From: Bacillota bacterium
GTDB taxonomy: Bacteria > Bacillota_E > RBS10-35 > JAJYVN01
Direction: 5' to 3'
Assembly: GCA_021846605.1 (NCBI GenBank)
Contig: JAJZWQ010000069.1
Coordinates: forward strand, 1-15,760
Length of the DNA stretch: 15,760 nt
Shown in pieces: positions 1 through 7,581 of this stretch (the stretch's first letter is position 1; each line of letters opens with the position of its first letter). Both the position numbers and the translations under genes were made by a program. The notes under the pieces were generated by a model, which worked only from the letters and a program-made list of their open reading frames with translations, did not search any database and had not been told where the DNA came from.

Positions 1-1
1 C

Positions 2-913
2 TTCTCCAACAACAACCAGGACATCTCGGTCAACGCCAGCGCCAATGTACCGACCCTGGTCGCGCGCGTCCTGGGGGTCTTCGGTGTCCCGGTCGCGGTC
101 GCTTCCCACGCCCGCCCGGCCACCTACCCCACCTGCTGGGGCGAGGACTGCAACCCCAGCTACGACGTACCGAGCGGCAGCACCGGTTCGGGCAGCTCGG
201 ACGCATCCGGCACCGGCTCCGGGACGTCCGGGGGTTCGGGCGGCTCGGATACCAGCTCCGGCGGTCCGGGCAACCCCACCGTGGCAACCGCGGTGAGTGG
301 CGGGCAGCCGACGACCTGCCCGCAGGTGCTGGTCAACGGCCAGTACAGCTGCGTACCGGCCGGCAGCGAACAGTTCGGCCTGGCGCCGCTCTGGGTCTCG
401 ACCACAGAAATCACGCAGGATTTCTCCGCCGGAGGCTGCGCCTGGACGGTCGCCGGCTGCCCGCCCGAAGAACTCAAGAGCGGCAGCGACGGCGGCGGAT
501 CCAGCAACCGGGGCGCGCTCTCGCTGGACGCCAGGGGTGCCGCCGCCTTCAGTGAGGACCTGGCCAGCGGCACCCAGGAGGCCGTGAACATCGGCGATAG
601 CGTCACAACGCAACCCGGCGTGATGGAGGGGCCGACCAACGAGGGCCTTGCGGCGCTCTGCGCCGCGGACAACAACCAACCCTACGCCGTCGTGGTGGTG
701 GCCAATCCGCCGGGGGAGGGCCGCACCACCATCACGGTACAGGGGTTCGCCGTGGCCCAGCTGGATTGCTCCCAGACCGCCGCAACCTGGGGGGACGGCT
801 CCATCTGGGGGCGGTTTGTGGCGGCGGTGCTGCCGGGGATCGTGGGCCCCTCCACGGAGAACGTGAGCAGCGCCTTTGGCTTGTACGGACAAGCGACCCT
901 GACGTCGCAGTAG
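2..913 (+). CDS. TadG-like pilus-associated surface protein, 3' part (5' end outside window)
   Basis: The frame is open from the window edge to a TAG at 911-913, so about 303 C-terminal residues are visible and the start is missing. The first visible residues contain 'VPTLVARVLGVFGVPVAV' (residues 16-33), the pattern seen in Tad-locus TadE/TadG-like pseudopilin proteins, where a VPTxxARxLG segment precedes an Ala/Ser-rich stretch. A low-complexity Gly/Ser/Thr linker follows at about residues 58-92. A C-terminal domain of about 200 residues then carries several cysteines and ends with motifs recurrent in TadG-like proteins: 'RGALSLDARG', 'NIGDSVTTQPGVMEGP', a 'VVVVANPP' strand and 'VQGFAVAQLD'. 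It probably sits outside the membrane as a minor pilus or anchoring component. It lies 11 bp upstream of cpaB in the same operon. Family assignment rests on motif memory and gene context, not alignment. Confidence 0.75.
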   Translation, partial: FSNNNQDISVNASANVPTLVARVLGVFGVPVAVASHARPATYPTCWGEDCNPSYDVPSGSTGSGSSDASGTGSGTSGGSGGSDTSSGGPGNPTVATAVSGGQPTTCPQVLVNGQYSCVPAGSEQFGLAPLWVSTTEITQDFSAGGCAWTVAGCPPEELKSGSDGGGSSNRGALSLDARGAAAFSEDLASGTQEAVNIGDSVTTQPGVMEGPTNEGLAALCAADNNQPYAVVVVANPPGEGRTTITVQGFAVAQLDCSQTAATWGDGSIWGRFVAAVLPGIVGPSTENVSSAFGLYGQATLTSQ

Positions 914-924
914 GGGGGATGCGG

Positions 925-1632
925 ATGGATGCCGCCGAGCGCCTGAACCGGCGCCTGGCGCTTGGGGCCCTGGCGCTGGCGCTGGTGGCCGCGCTGGCCG
1001 TCCACGCCTACCTCGCCGGACTGGCCCGCCGCGCGGCCCAGCCAGCCACCACCCCGGTGCTGGTCGCGGCGCGGGCCATCCCGGCGCACTCCCTGCTGAC
1101 GGCCGCCATGCTGCAGGTGGCGCGGTTCACGCCGGCCACGGCGCCGCCGGGCGCCCTGACCAACCTCGGGGAGGCGGTGGGGGCCATCACGCTGGCACCC
1201 CTTTATGCCGGACAACCCCTGGTGCAGGCAGACCTCTCCGGCACGCGGCGGCCGGCGTCGCTCAGCTTCGCCATCGCGCCGGGCCAGCGCGCGATCACGA
1301 TCGCGGTCGGCCCCACCAACGGCGTGGGCGAGATGATCGTGCCGGGCGACCACGTCGACGTACTGGTGACGTTCACCGTCAGCGGCGCCACCACGGTGGA
1401 CACGCTGGCGGAGGACGTCCTCGTGCTGGCCGTCGGCCAGCGCATCGCCGGTCAGGGAGGCGCGGTTCCCACCAACTACAGCACCGTCACCCTAGAGGTC
1501 TCGCCGGCGGCGGCCCAGCAGGTCGCGTTTGCCGAAAGCCGGGGGCAATTGACGCTCACGCTGCGCTCGGTGACCGACCAGGCCAGCGTCTCCCTGGCGC
1601 CGGAAACCGGTTCCGAACTGGCCGGAGGATAG
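925..1632 (+). CDS. cpaB: Flp pilus assembly protein CpaB/RcpC (SAF domain)
   Basis: This is a 235-residue protein. The N terminus carries one transmembrane helix (about residues 7-28, Leu/Ala-rich). Next is a SAF domain starting at 'TPVLVAARAIPAHSLLT', with 'LAPLYAGQPLVQADL' at its end. The RcpC-type beta domain then has 'FAIAPGQRAITIAVG' and 'VGEMIVPGDHVDVLVTF', both strongly characteristic of CpaB. CpaB is an extracytoplasmic, membrane-anchored Tad component; in diderms it is linked to the secretin, and its role in monoderms is less clear. I chose ATG 925 because AGGGGGG at 912-918 lies 6 nt upstream; ATG 919 in the same frame abuts that sequence directly and is less likely. The stop overlaps the ribosome binding site of the next gene, so the two are probably translationally coupled. 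Confidence 0.9.
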   Translation: MDAAERLNRRLALGALALALVAALAVHAYLAGLARRAAQPATTPVLVAARAIPAHSLLTAAMLQVARFTPATAPPGALTNLGEAVGAITLAPLYAGQPLVQADLSGTRRPASLSFAIAPGQRAITIAVGPTNGVGEMIVPGDHVDVLVTFTVSGATTVDTLAEDVLVLAVGQRIAGQGGAVPTNYSTVTLEVSPAAAQQVAFAESRGQLTLTLRSVTDQASVSLAPETGSELAGG

Positions 1633-1634
1633 GG

Positions 1635-2825
1635 GTGGAGCCGGTGGAGCAGGCCGAACGCGTCCAGGTCCGTCTCCTCTCGACCGACCAGGACTGGATC
1701 GCCGAGTATGCGCGGCAGTTGACGCCGGTCGAAGACATCTACGTGGCCGGCATCGGCGCGCCGGAGACCGACGCCCCCGTCTCCCCCGCCGTCTGGCTGA
1801 TCGACGGGGGCCAGGACCCGGCCGTGACGCCGATGGCGGAGTTGGTGCGGCGGCAGCCGGCCTCCGTCTTCGTGCTCGTGCTGCGGCGGGGGACGGCGGA
1901 GGCGTTCTATCCCCGGGCCGCCCTGGCGGGCATGCGCATGGTCGTGCCCGGCGGCGCGGATCTGCCGCAACTCTGCGAGGCGATCTACCGGGCCGCGGCC
2001 CACCTCGGGCCGGCCGATCCGGGCGTTTCGGAGGGCGCAAGCGCGCAGGTGCTCGCCGTCTTCGGCACCAAGGGGGGCGTCGGGCGGACGACGGTGGCCG
2101 TCAACCTCGCCTGCCTGGTGGCCGCGCGCGGCTGGCGGACCGCCCTGATCGACCTCCACCTGGACTTCGGCAACGTGGGCGTCCACCTGCGGGTGCAGGC
2201 GCCCCGGCCATACCGCGACCTCCTGGCGGAGGCGCGCCACCTCGACCCGGACCTCCTCCAGAGCTTTATGGCGCCGCGTGGCCCACACCTCTGGGTGCTG
2301 CCGGCGCCGAGCAAGCCCGAGGTGGCCGAGTTCGTGCGACCGGAGCACGTGCGCGCGGTACTGCACGCCGCGCGCGAGACCTTCGACTTCGTCTTCTTGG
2401 ACACTCCCCCAGGCTTCCCGGAAACCCTCCTGCCCGCCCTGGAGGAGACCGACCACCTCCTGGTCCTGACCACGCCGGACGTGCCCACCCTGCGCAACAC
2501 ACGCGCCGGCCTGGGCGCGCTGGAACTCTTGCAATTGGGGCGCGCCAAACCGCACCTGGTCCTCAACCGTGCCAACCGCACCGCGGGCGTCCGACGGGGC
2601 GACGTGGAGACAACCCTGGAACTCCCCGTGTGGGCGGAGTTGCCGGCCGATCCGGCGGCGCTGGTGGCGGCAAACGCCGGCCAGGCGGTGAGCGAGGGGG
2701 CGCCGGGCTCACGCCTGGGGCGCGCGCTGCAGGCCCTGAGCCGCCTGGTCGCCCCCGAGGTCCGCACCGGGCTCGGCCCCCGCCGGACCCGCCGCCAGGC
2801 GCAGCCGTCCGGAGTCCACGGGTAG
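1635..2825 (+). CDS. cpaE: Tad pilus localisation ATPase CpaE/TadZ (receiver-like + ParA/MinD-type ATPase)
   Basis: This is a 396-residue protein with GTG start. GGAGG at 1624-1628, inside the end of cpaB, is 6 nt upstream and supports this start. Residues 10-122 look like a degenerate response-regulator receiver fold (a beta strand 'VRLLSTDQD', then 'AVWLIDGG'). Residues 138-370 form a MinD/ParA-type P-loop ATPase with the deviant Walker A 'GTKGGVGRTT' (144-153), the 'LIDLHLDFGN' strand (171-180) and a Walker B region 'DFVFLDTPPG' (251-260). CpaE/TadZ proteins place the Tad machine at its site on the inner face of the membrane. The family assignment follows from this domain order and from the position between cpaB and cpaF. 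The C-terminal 25 residues are basic and probably disordered. Confidence 0.9.
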   Translation: MEPVEQAERVQVRLLSTDQDWIAEYARQLTPVEDIYVAGIGAPETDAPVSPAVWLIDGGQDPAVTPMAELVRRQPASVFVLVLRRGTAEAFYPRAALAGMRMVVPGGADLPQLCEAIYRAAAHLGPADPGVSEGASAQVLAVFGTKGGVGRTTVAVNLACLVAARGWRTALIDLHLDFGNVGVHLRVQAPRPYRDLLAEARHLDPDLLQSFMAPRGPHLWVLPAPSKPEVAEFVRPEHVRAVLHAARETFDFVFLDTPPGFPETLLPALEETDHLLVLTTPDVPTLRNTRAGLGALELLQLGRAKPHLVLNRANRTAGVRRGDVETTLELPVWAELPADPAALVAANAGQAVSEGAPGSRLGRALQALSRLVAPEVRTGLGPRRTRRQAQPSGVHG

Positions 2826-2827
2826 AT

Positions 2828-2833
2828 AGGAGG
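2828..2833 (+). promoter_or_regulatory. Strong ribosome binding site of cpaF
   Basis: AGGAGG lies 8 nt upstream of ATG 2842. It fixes the cpaF start and is the clearest example of the Firmicutes-like Shine-Dalgarno usage in this window. Confidence 0.8.
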
Positions 2834-2841
2834 GAGCGCCG

Positions 2842-4218
2842 ATGTCCCTGTTGAGTCGGCTGGTCGATGCCGCAGACGCCCCGGGCGTCCCGCGCCCGCC
2901 CGTCCCGACCCCCGGACCCAAGACGGCCGAGCCCCCACGCCCACGCGTGGTGCGCTGGGACCTCATCCTGCGCCTGATCCGGCAGTTGGCGGACGACGCG
3001 CAGGACGCCCCGCCCGAGGACCTGGACGCGCGTGTGGCCAGCGAGCTGGATGCGCTTTTGGCCGAGTCCGGCCTGACGCTGGCGCGGCGGGAACGTGAGG
3101 AGATCGTGCGCCAGACCCTGGCGGAGATGCGTGGCCTGGGGCCGCTGCAGCCCCTTTTGGATGACGACGATGTCTCGGAGATCATGGTCAACGGGCCGGA
3201 CCAGGTATTCGTGGAGCGGGCCGGACGGCTGCACCGCGTGGAGGTCTCCTTCCGGGACCATGCCCACCTCATGCAGACGATCCAGAAGATCGTCGCGCCC
3301 CTGGGCCGGCGCATCGACGAGAGCTCGCCTATGGTCGACGCCCGCCTGCCCGATGGCAGTCGCGTCAACGCCATCATCCCGCCGCTGGCGGTGCGCGGCG
3401 CCGCGGTCACGGTGCGGAAGTTCAGCCGCCAGCCCTTCGAGATGGAGGACCTGATCGCCCAGGGGACGCTGGTGCCGGAGATGGCCCTCCTGCTCCGTGC
3501 CGCCGTCGCCGGCCGCCTGAACATCCTGGTTTCCGGCGGCACCGGCTCAGGCAAAACCACCACCCTGAACGCGCTCTCCGCGTTCATCGGCGAGGGCGAA
3601 CGCGTGGTCACGATCGAGGACGCGGCCGAACTGCGCCTGCAGCAGCCGCATGTGGTCACACTGGAGAGCCGTCCGGCCAACAGCGAGGGCCAGGGGCGGG
3701 TGGGGATCCGGGAGTTGGTGATCAACGCCCTGCGCATGCGCCCCGACCGCATCGTGGTCGGAGAGGTGCGCGGCGGTGAGGCCCTGGACATGCTCCAGGC
3801 CATGAACACCGGACACGACGGCTCCCTGACCACCGCGCATGCCAATTCGCCGCGGGACGTGCTGGGACGGCTGGAGACCATGGTCCTGATGGCCGGCGCC
3901 GAATTGCCCTCGCGGGCCATCCGGGAGCAGATCGCCTCGGCCATCGACGTGATCGTGCACCAGTCCCGCCTGCGGGACGGCACCCGCCGCGTCACCCACA
4001 TCACCGAGGTGGTCGGGATGGAGGGCGACACGATCACGCTGCAAGATATCTTCGTCTTCGAACAGCAGGGACTGGAGGAGCACCAGCGCGTGCGCGGGCG
4101 CTTTTCCGCCTCGGGCGTCGTCCCAGGCTTCCTGCCCGTGCTGGAGGCGCGTGGCCAGCGCCTGCCCCCGGACCTCTTCTGGCCAGCCAAGGGCCGCGCG
4201 GGGGAGGGCGGCGGATGA
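2842..4218 (+). CDS. cpaF: Tad pilus secretion ATPase CpaF/TadA (VirB11-like)
   Basis: This is a 458-residue protein of normal CpaF length. After a Pro-rich N terminus (about 15-37) comes the helical CpaF N-terminal domain, with 'MRGLGPLQPLLDDDDVSEIMVNGPD' spanning about 96-120. The C-terminal secretion ATPase has Walker A 'GGTGSGKTT' (232-240), the Asp box 'VTIEDAAELRL' (256-266), Walker B 'RIVVGEVRGGEALDML' (303-318) and the His box 'TGHDGSLTTAHANS' (323-336). All catalytic elements are intact. The protein is a cytoplasmic hexameric ATPase that drives pilin polymerisation through TadB/TadC. The gene sits 16 bp after cpaE, and its TGA overlaps the ATG of tadB (ATGA). Confidence 0.96.
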   Translation: MSLLSRLVDAADAPGVPRPPVPTPGPKTAEPPRPRVVRWDLILRLIRQLADDAQDAPPEDLDARVASELDALLAESGLTLARREREEIVRQTLAEMRGLGPLQPLLDDDDVSEIMVNGPDQVFVERAGRLHRVEVSFRDHAHLMQTIQKIVAPLGRRIDESSPMVDARLPDGSRVNAIIPPLAVRGAAVTVRKFSRQPFEMEDLIAQGTLVPEMALLLRAAVAGRLNILVSGGTGSGKTTTLNALSAFIGEGERVVTIEDAAELRLQQPHVVTLESRPANSEGQGRVGIRELVINALRMRPDRIVVGEVRGGEALDMLQAMNTGHDGSLTTAHANSPRDVLGRLETMVLMAGAELPSRAIREQIASAIDVIVHQSRLRDGTRRVTHITEVVGMEGDTITLQDIFVFEQQGLEEHQRVRGRFSASGVVPGFLPVLEARGQRLPPDLFWPAKGRAGEGGG

Positions 4219-5183
4219 CCCTGGTGGTTACCCTGCTGGCCGGGGCCGCGGCGTACTGCCTCGTGCTCTGGACCGCCCGGCGGTGGGCGGCCCACCGCCT
4301 GCGGGTCCTGCGCCTGCTGGCCATGGTCCGCCAGGGCGAGCGGCCCCCCGAGGAGACCGCGCCCCGGCCGCGGCGGGCGCCGGGTGCCGGGGCCCGCCAT
4401 TGGGCCAAGCAGGTGGGGCGGTTCTTCCTGCGCGGACCGCTGCAGACGTGGGCGGAGCGCTCCCTGCGCGGGTCGGGACTGCCGCTGCGGCCCGAGGAGT
4501 TTCTCGGCATCACGGCCGGCGCGCTGGTGACGGGATGGCTGGTGGGTGCCGCCCTGCCACTGGGGGCCTTCGTCCGCTTCCTGCTGGTGCTCGGCGGTCC
4601 GCTTCTGCCGCCGCTTTTGGTGCGTCGGGCCCGGAACCGGCGCGTTTCGGCCATCTCGGCGCAGATGGGGGACGTGCTCAACACCCTGGGCAACGGCCTG
4701 CGCGCCGGACACAGCCTGCCCCAGGCCATGGACTCCGCGGCCACCCAGTTACCGGCACCACTGGGAGAAGAGCTGCGGCGCCTCATCCACGAGACGGCGG
4801 CCGGCATCCCGATGGACGAGGCGCTGGACCGGCTGGTGGCCCGCACCGCCAACGCGGATCTGGAACTCGTCGTCACCGCCATCCGGGTACAGCGGGAGGT
4901 GGGCGGCAACCTCGCGGAGGTCCTGGAGAAGATCTCCGCGACGATTCGCGCGCGGATCGCCGTCAAGGCGCACCTGCAGGTGGTGACCGCCCAGAGCCGG
5001 CTTTCCGCGTGGGTGGTTGGCCTTCTACCGGTGGGCGTCTTCGCGCTGACGACGGTGGTCGCGCCCCAGGTGGCGCAGATCCTGGTGCAGGACCCCTTGG
5101 GTCGCCTGCTGGCCGCCCTCGCCATCGTCCTGGAGGGCATCGGGGTTCTGGCGATCAGCCGGATCGTCGCCATCCGCTACTAA
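4215..5183 (+). CDS. tadB: Tad pilus inner-membrane platform protein TadB
   Basis: This is a 322-residue protein. Hydrophobic segments lie at about residues 3-20, 104-142 (two helices), 272-292 and 302-320. The type II secretion F domain runs from about 154 to 280, with the typical 'LNTLGNGLRAGHSLPQAM' (165-182) and 'REVGGNLAEVLEKI' (237-250) motifs. TadB and TadC form the membrane platform that couples CpaF ATP hydrolysis to pilus assembly. The ATG overlaps the cpaF stop by 4 bp, and a purine-rich GGGGGAGGG tract immediately upstream can act as ribosome binding site. Nothing appears truncated. Confidence 0.93.
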   Translation: MTLVVTLLAGAAAYCLVLWTARRWAAHRLRVLRLLAMVRQGERPPEETAPRPRRAPGAGARHWAKQVGRFFLRGPLQTWAERSLRGSGLPLRPEEFLGITAGALVTGWLVGAALPLGAFVRFLLVLGGPLLPPLLVRRARNRRVSAISAQMGDVLNTLGNGLRAGHSLPQAMDSAATQLPAPLGEELRRLIHETAAGIPMDEALDRLVARTANADLELVVTAIRVQREVGGNLAEVLEKISATIRARIAVKAHLQVVTAQSRLSAWVVGLLPVGVFALTTVVAPQVAQILVQDPLGRLLAALAIVLEGIGVLAISRIVAIRY

Positions 5184-5200
5184 GGGAAGGGGGAAGCGGT

Positions 5201-6112
5201 GTGGCCTGGGTGGTGGCGCTGCTCGCGGCGCTTGCGGTCTGGGCCGCCGTGCGGGGCGGCGGTGGCCGCGCGCTAAGGCAACGGCGCCGCGTCCTGGAGG
5301 GGCTGGTGGTGGGCGGGGAGCGCCCGCCCCAGGCCCTGACCGAACCCCTCAACGCCCCCTTCACCCAGCGCGTGCTCCAGCCCGCCCTGGGGCTGGTGGG
5401 CAGCGCCTCCGGGCGCCTCCTGCCCGCCCGGTTGCTCGCGGAGACCGCTGCCCGGCTCCAGCGGGCGGGCATCTCCACGGCGCGCCCGGCGGACTGGCTG
5501 GGGGCGTCGGTCCTGGCCGCGGTCGGGATGGGTGGGTACGTGCTGCTGCTGATGCACCGTGTGCCGGTCGCGCCCCTGGTGGCCCTGGTGGCGGCCCTTT
5601 TGGGCTGGGCCCTTCCCGGGAGCTACCTGCGCAGCCGGGCCCGCCGGAGGGCCATGGCCTTCCGCGACGACCTGCCAAACGCCATGGACCTGCTCACGGT
5701 CTGCGTGGAAGCCGGGTTGGGCTTCGACCAGGCGTTGACCCACGTAGTGGACCGCTTCCCCGGCCCGGTGGGAGCGGAGATGGGCCGCGTCCTGCGCGAC
5801 CAGCGCCTGGGGACGCCGCGGCGTCAGGCGATGCTCGCCCTCCTGGACCGGATCGAACTGCCCGAGTTGACGGCCTTCGTCCACGCCGTGCTGCAGAGCG
5901 AGGAGTTGGGGGTGCGGGTCGGCACCACGCTGCGCGTCCAGTCCGACTCGCTGCGCGAGCAGCGCCGCCAACGCGCCGAGGAACGGGCCTCCAAGGCGCC
6001 GATCAAGATGGCCTTCCCCATGATCTTCTGCATCCTGCCGGCGCTCTTCGCCGTCATCCTCGGGCCGGCCCTCCTGATGGCCGTGGGCTCCATGCAGGGC
6101 CGGCACCTGTGA
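5201..6112 (+). CDS. tadC: Tad pilus inner-membrane platform protein TadC
   Basis: This is a 303-residue protein from GTG 5201, preceded by the purine-rich GGGAAGGGGGAAG (5184-5196). The reading frame stays open far upstream, but the earlier part overlaps tadB and reads as low-complexity shadow sequence, so the downstream GTG is preferred. Transmembrane segments lie at about 2-17, 105-146 (two helices) and 268-296. The T2SSF domain begins at 'RDDLPNAMDLLTVCVEAGLG' (about 165-184), a hallmark of TadC, and includes 'LGVRVGTTLRVQSDSLREQR'. It pairs with TadB in the platform. It follows tadB by 17 bp, and its TGA overlaps the GTG of the next gene (GTGA). Confidence 0.93.
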   Translation: MAWVVALLAALAVWAAVRGGGGRALRQRRRVLEGLVVGGERPPQALTEPLNAPFTQRVLQPALGLVGSASGRLLPARLLAETAARLQRAGISTARPADWLGASVLAAVGMGGYVLLLMHRVPVAPLVALVAALLGWALPGSYLRSRARRRAMAFRDDLPNAMDLLTVCVEAGLGFDQALTHVVDRFPGPVGAEMGRVLRDQRLGTPRRQAMLALLDRIELPELTAFVHAVLQSEELGVRVGTTLRVQSDSLREQRRQRAEERASKAPIKMAFPMIFCILPALFAVILGPALLMAVGSMQGRHL

Positions 6113-7581
6113 GCCGGGCGCGGTCGTTCGACCTACCGGCGGCGCTGGTGCTGGCCGGCGCCGCCATCCTCGCCCTCCTGGGCGTTCAGCGCACCCCTGA
6201 CGACGCCTTCTGGCAGATCGTGTACGGCCAGGCCATCCTGAGCGGCCACCTCCCCGCCCGGGATGCGTTCTCCTGGACGGCGGCGGGACGCCCCCTCATC
6301 GTGACCGAGTGGCTGTATGACGCGGTTTTGGCCGAGGCGAGCCGGCTGTCCGGATGGGCGGTGTGGCTTTTGGCCTTCGGTTGCCTGGCGGCCCTTGGCG
6401 GCACCTGCCTGCGCTTGTTCGCGGCCCGCACGCGCGACCGCGCGCTCGCCGCCATCCTGGCGCTGGCCGCCCTCGCCGTGGCAGCCCCCTTCGCCACCCC
6501 GCTGCCCCAGCTGGCTTCCTATGCCCTCTGGGCCGGCATGTGGGCGGTGCTCGAGCGCGCCCGGCTGCGGGGTCCGCGCGTCCTCTGGCTGGCCCCGGTG
6601 CTCGCGGCGGTGTGGGCCAACGTGCACGGCACCTACCCCCTGGCTTGGGGCCTGCTCCTGGTGGACACCCTCCTCTCCCGCCTGCCGCTGGGCCACACGC
6701 GCCTGGCTGCGCCCCACCACCCCGGCACGCGGCGGTGGCTGCCCGCCGTCACGGCGCTCTCGGCTCTGGCCACCCTCCTCACGCCGTATGGGTGGCGCCT
6801 GTATGGGCGGGTGTGGGCGCTGGGGACGAACCCCTTCCACCTCGCGCACATCGCGGAGTTTCAGAGCCCGGATTTCCACACGCTGTATGGGTCCGCGGTA
6901 CTCGGGCCATTCCTCCTGGCCGTGCTGGCGGCGGTCGTGCTTGGGCGCAGGCGCGGGCCTGCGCGCGCCGTGGTCGTGGGGCTGGCCTGCCTTGCCGGCA
7001 CCCTTTGGGCGGTGCGGCTGGCGCCGTACGGCACGATCCCCCTGGGCCTGCTTGCCGCAAGCGCCCTGCGGGCCCGCCGACCCCGCCCCGCGCCCCGCGC
7101 CTGGCCCCTGGTGCTGGTGACCCTGGCGATCCCGCTGGCCCTTTTGGTGCGCCGCCCACCCCCCGCCTGGCCGGTGACGGCCGGCTGGCCGACGGGGGCG
7201 GCGGCCTTTGTGGCGACACACCTACAGGGGCGCGGCTTCAACACTTACGCCGAGGGGAGCTTCCTGCTCTGGCGTTGGCGGGGGGACCCGCCGGTCTACA
7301 TCGACAGCCGCGGCGACCTGTATATGGGGACGGGGGTGCTGGCACGCTACGTGGCCCTCACCACCCTGCAGGTCGCCCCAGGGCCGGTGCTGGCGGCCGG
7401 GGGGGTGCGGTGGGCGCTCCTGCCGCACGGACAGCCGCTGGCGAAGGTGCTCCGCCTGGAAGGCTGGCGCCAGGCCTACCGAGGACCCGCGGCCATCGTC
7501 CTGGTGGCGCCGCCCGTCACGGGTGGATCGCCGCGGCCAGGGCCAACTCCGGCTCCGTCGCCGCCAACTGCGGGGCCGTGA
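6109..7581 (+). CDS. Polytopic GT-C-like membrane protein at the end of the pilus operon
   Basis: This is a 490-residue protein with roughly ten hydrophobic segments. After the first helix (about 10-26) comes a loop with 'DDAFWQIVYGQAIL', 'RDAFSWTAAGRP' and 'TEWLYD' (31-71). This resembles the DxxWHxxxG...D.FSwTa.G.p....EWL signature of a broad family of uncharacterised membrane proteins with a GT-C-glycosyltransferase-like layout. Further family-like motifs are 'WANVHGTYPL' (169-178), 'LLTPYGWRLY' (223-232) and 'YIDSRGDLY' (397-405), the last in a C-terminal soluble domain. The GTGA overlap with tadC implies co-translation. A lipid-linked sugar transferase acting on the pilus is possible but inferred only. 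The last 21 residues are Pro/Gly-rich and lie wholly in the overlap with the convergent SLH gene. Confidence 0.7.
   Translation: MSRARSFDLPAALVLAGAAILALLGVQRTPDDAFWQIVYGQAILSGHLPARDAFSWTAAGRPLIVTEWLYDAVLAEASRLSGWAVWLLAFGCLAALGGTCLRLFAARTRDRALAAILALAALAVAAPFATPLPQLASYALWAGMWAVLERARLRGPRVLWLAPVLAAVWANVHGTYPLAWGLLLVDTLLSRLPLGHTRLAAPHHPGTRRWLPAVTALSALATLLTPYGWRLYGRVWALGTNPFHLAHIAEFQSPDFHTLYGSAVLGPFLLAVLAAVVLGRRRGPARAVVVGLACLAGTLWAVRLAPYGTIPLGLLAASALRARRPRPAPRAWPLVLVTLAIPLALLVRRPPPAWPVTAGWPTGAAAFVATHLQGRGFNTYAEGSFLLWRWRGDPPVYIDSRGDLYMGTGVLARYVALTTLQVAPGPVLAAGGVRWALLPHGQPLAKVLRLEGWRQAYRGPAAIVLVAPPVTGGSPRPGPTPAPSPPTAGP

Noticed and set aside
160..280. Repeated GGC/TCG/GGC units as a possible minisatellite
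   Set aside because: The repetition is explained by a Gly/Ser/Thr coding linker and the units are irregular at the DNA level.
766..924. Earlier start for cpaB that would overlap the TadG-like gene
   Set aside because: The added residues precede the natural transmembrane anchor and lack family similarity. AGGGGGG at 912-918 points to ATG 925.
2709..4712. Long open frame of 667 codons on the - strand opposite cpaE/cpaF/tadB
   Set aside because: It lies antisense to intact, motif-complete genes, its translation is Arg/Pro/Ser-rich, and long antisense frames are expected in very GC-rich DNA.
4151..5200. N-terminal extension of tadC by 350 codons
   Set aside because: The extension overlaps tadB almost completely and is Gly/Pro/Arg-rich without motifs, while the downstream GTG at 5201 gives a normal TadC length.
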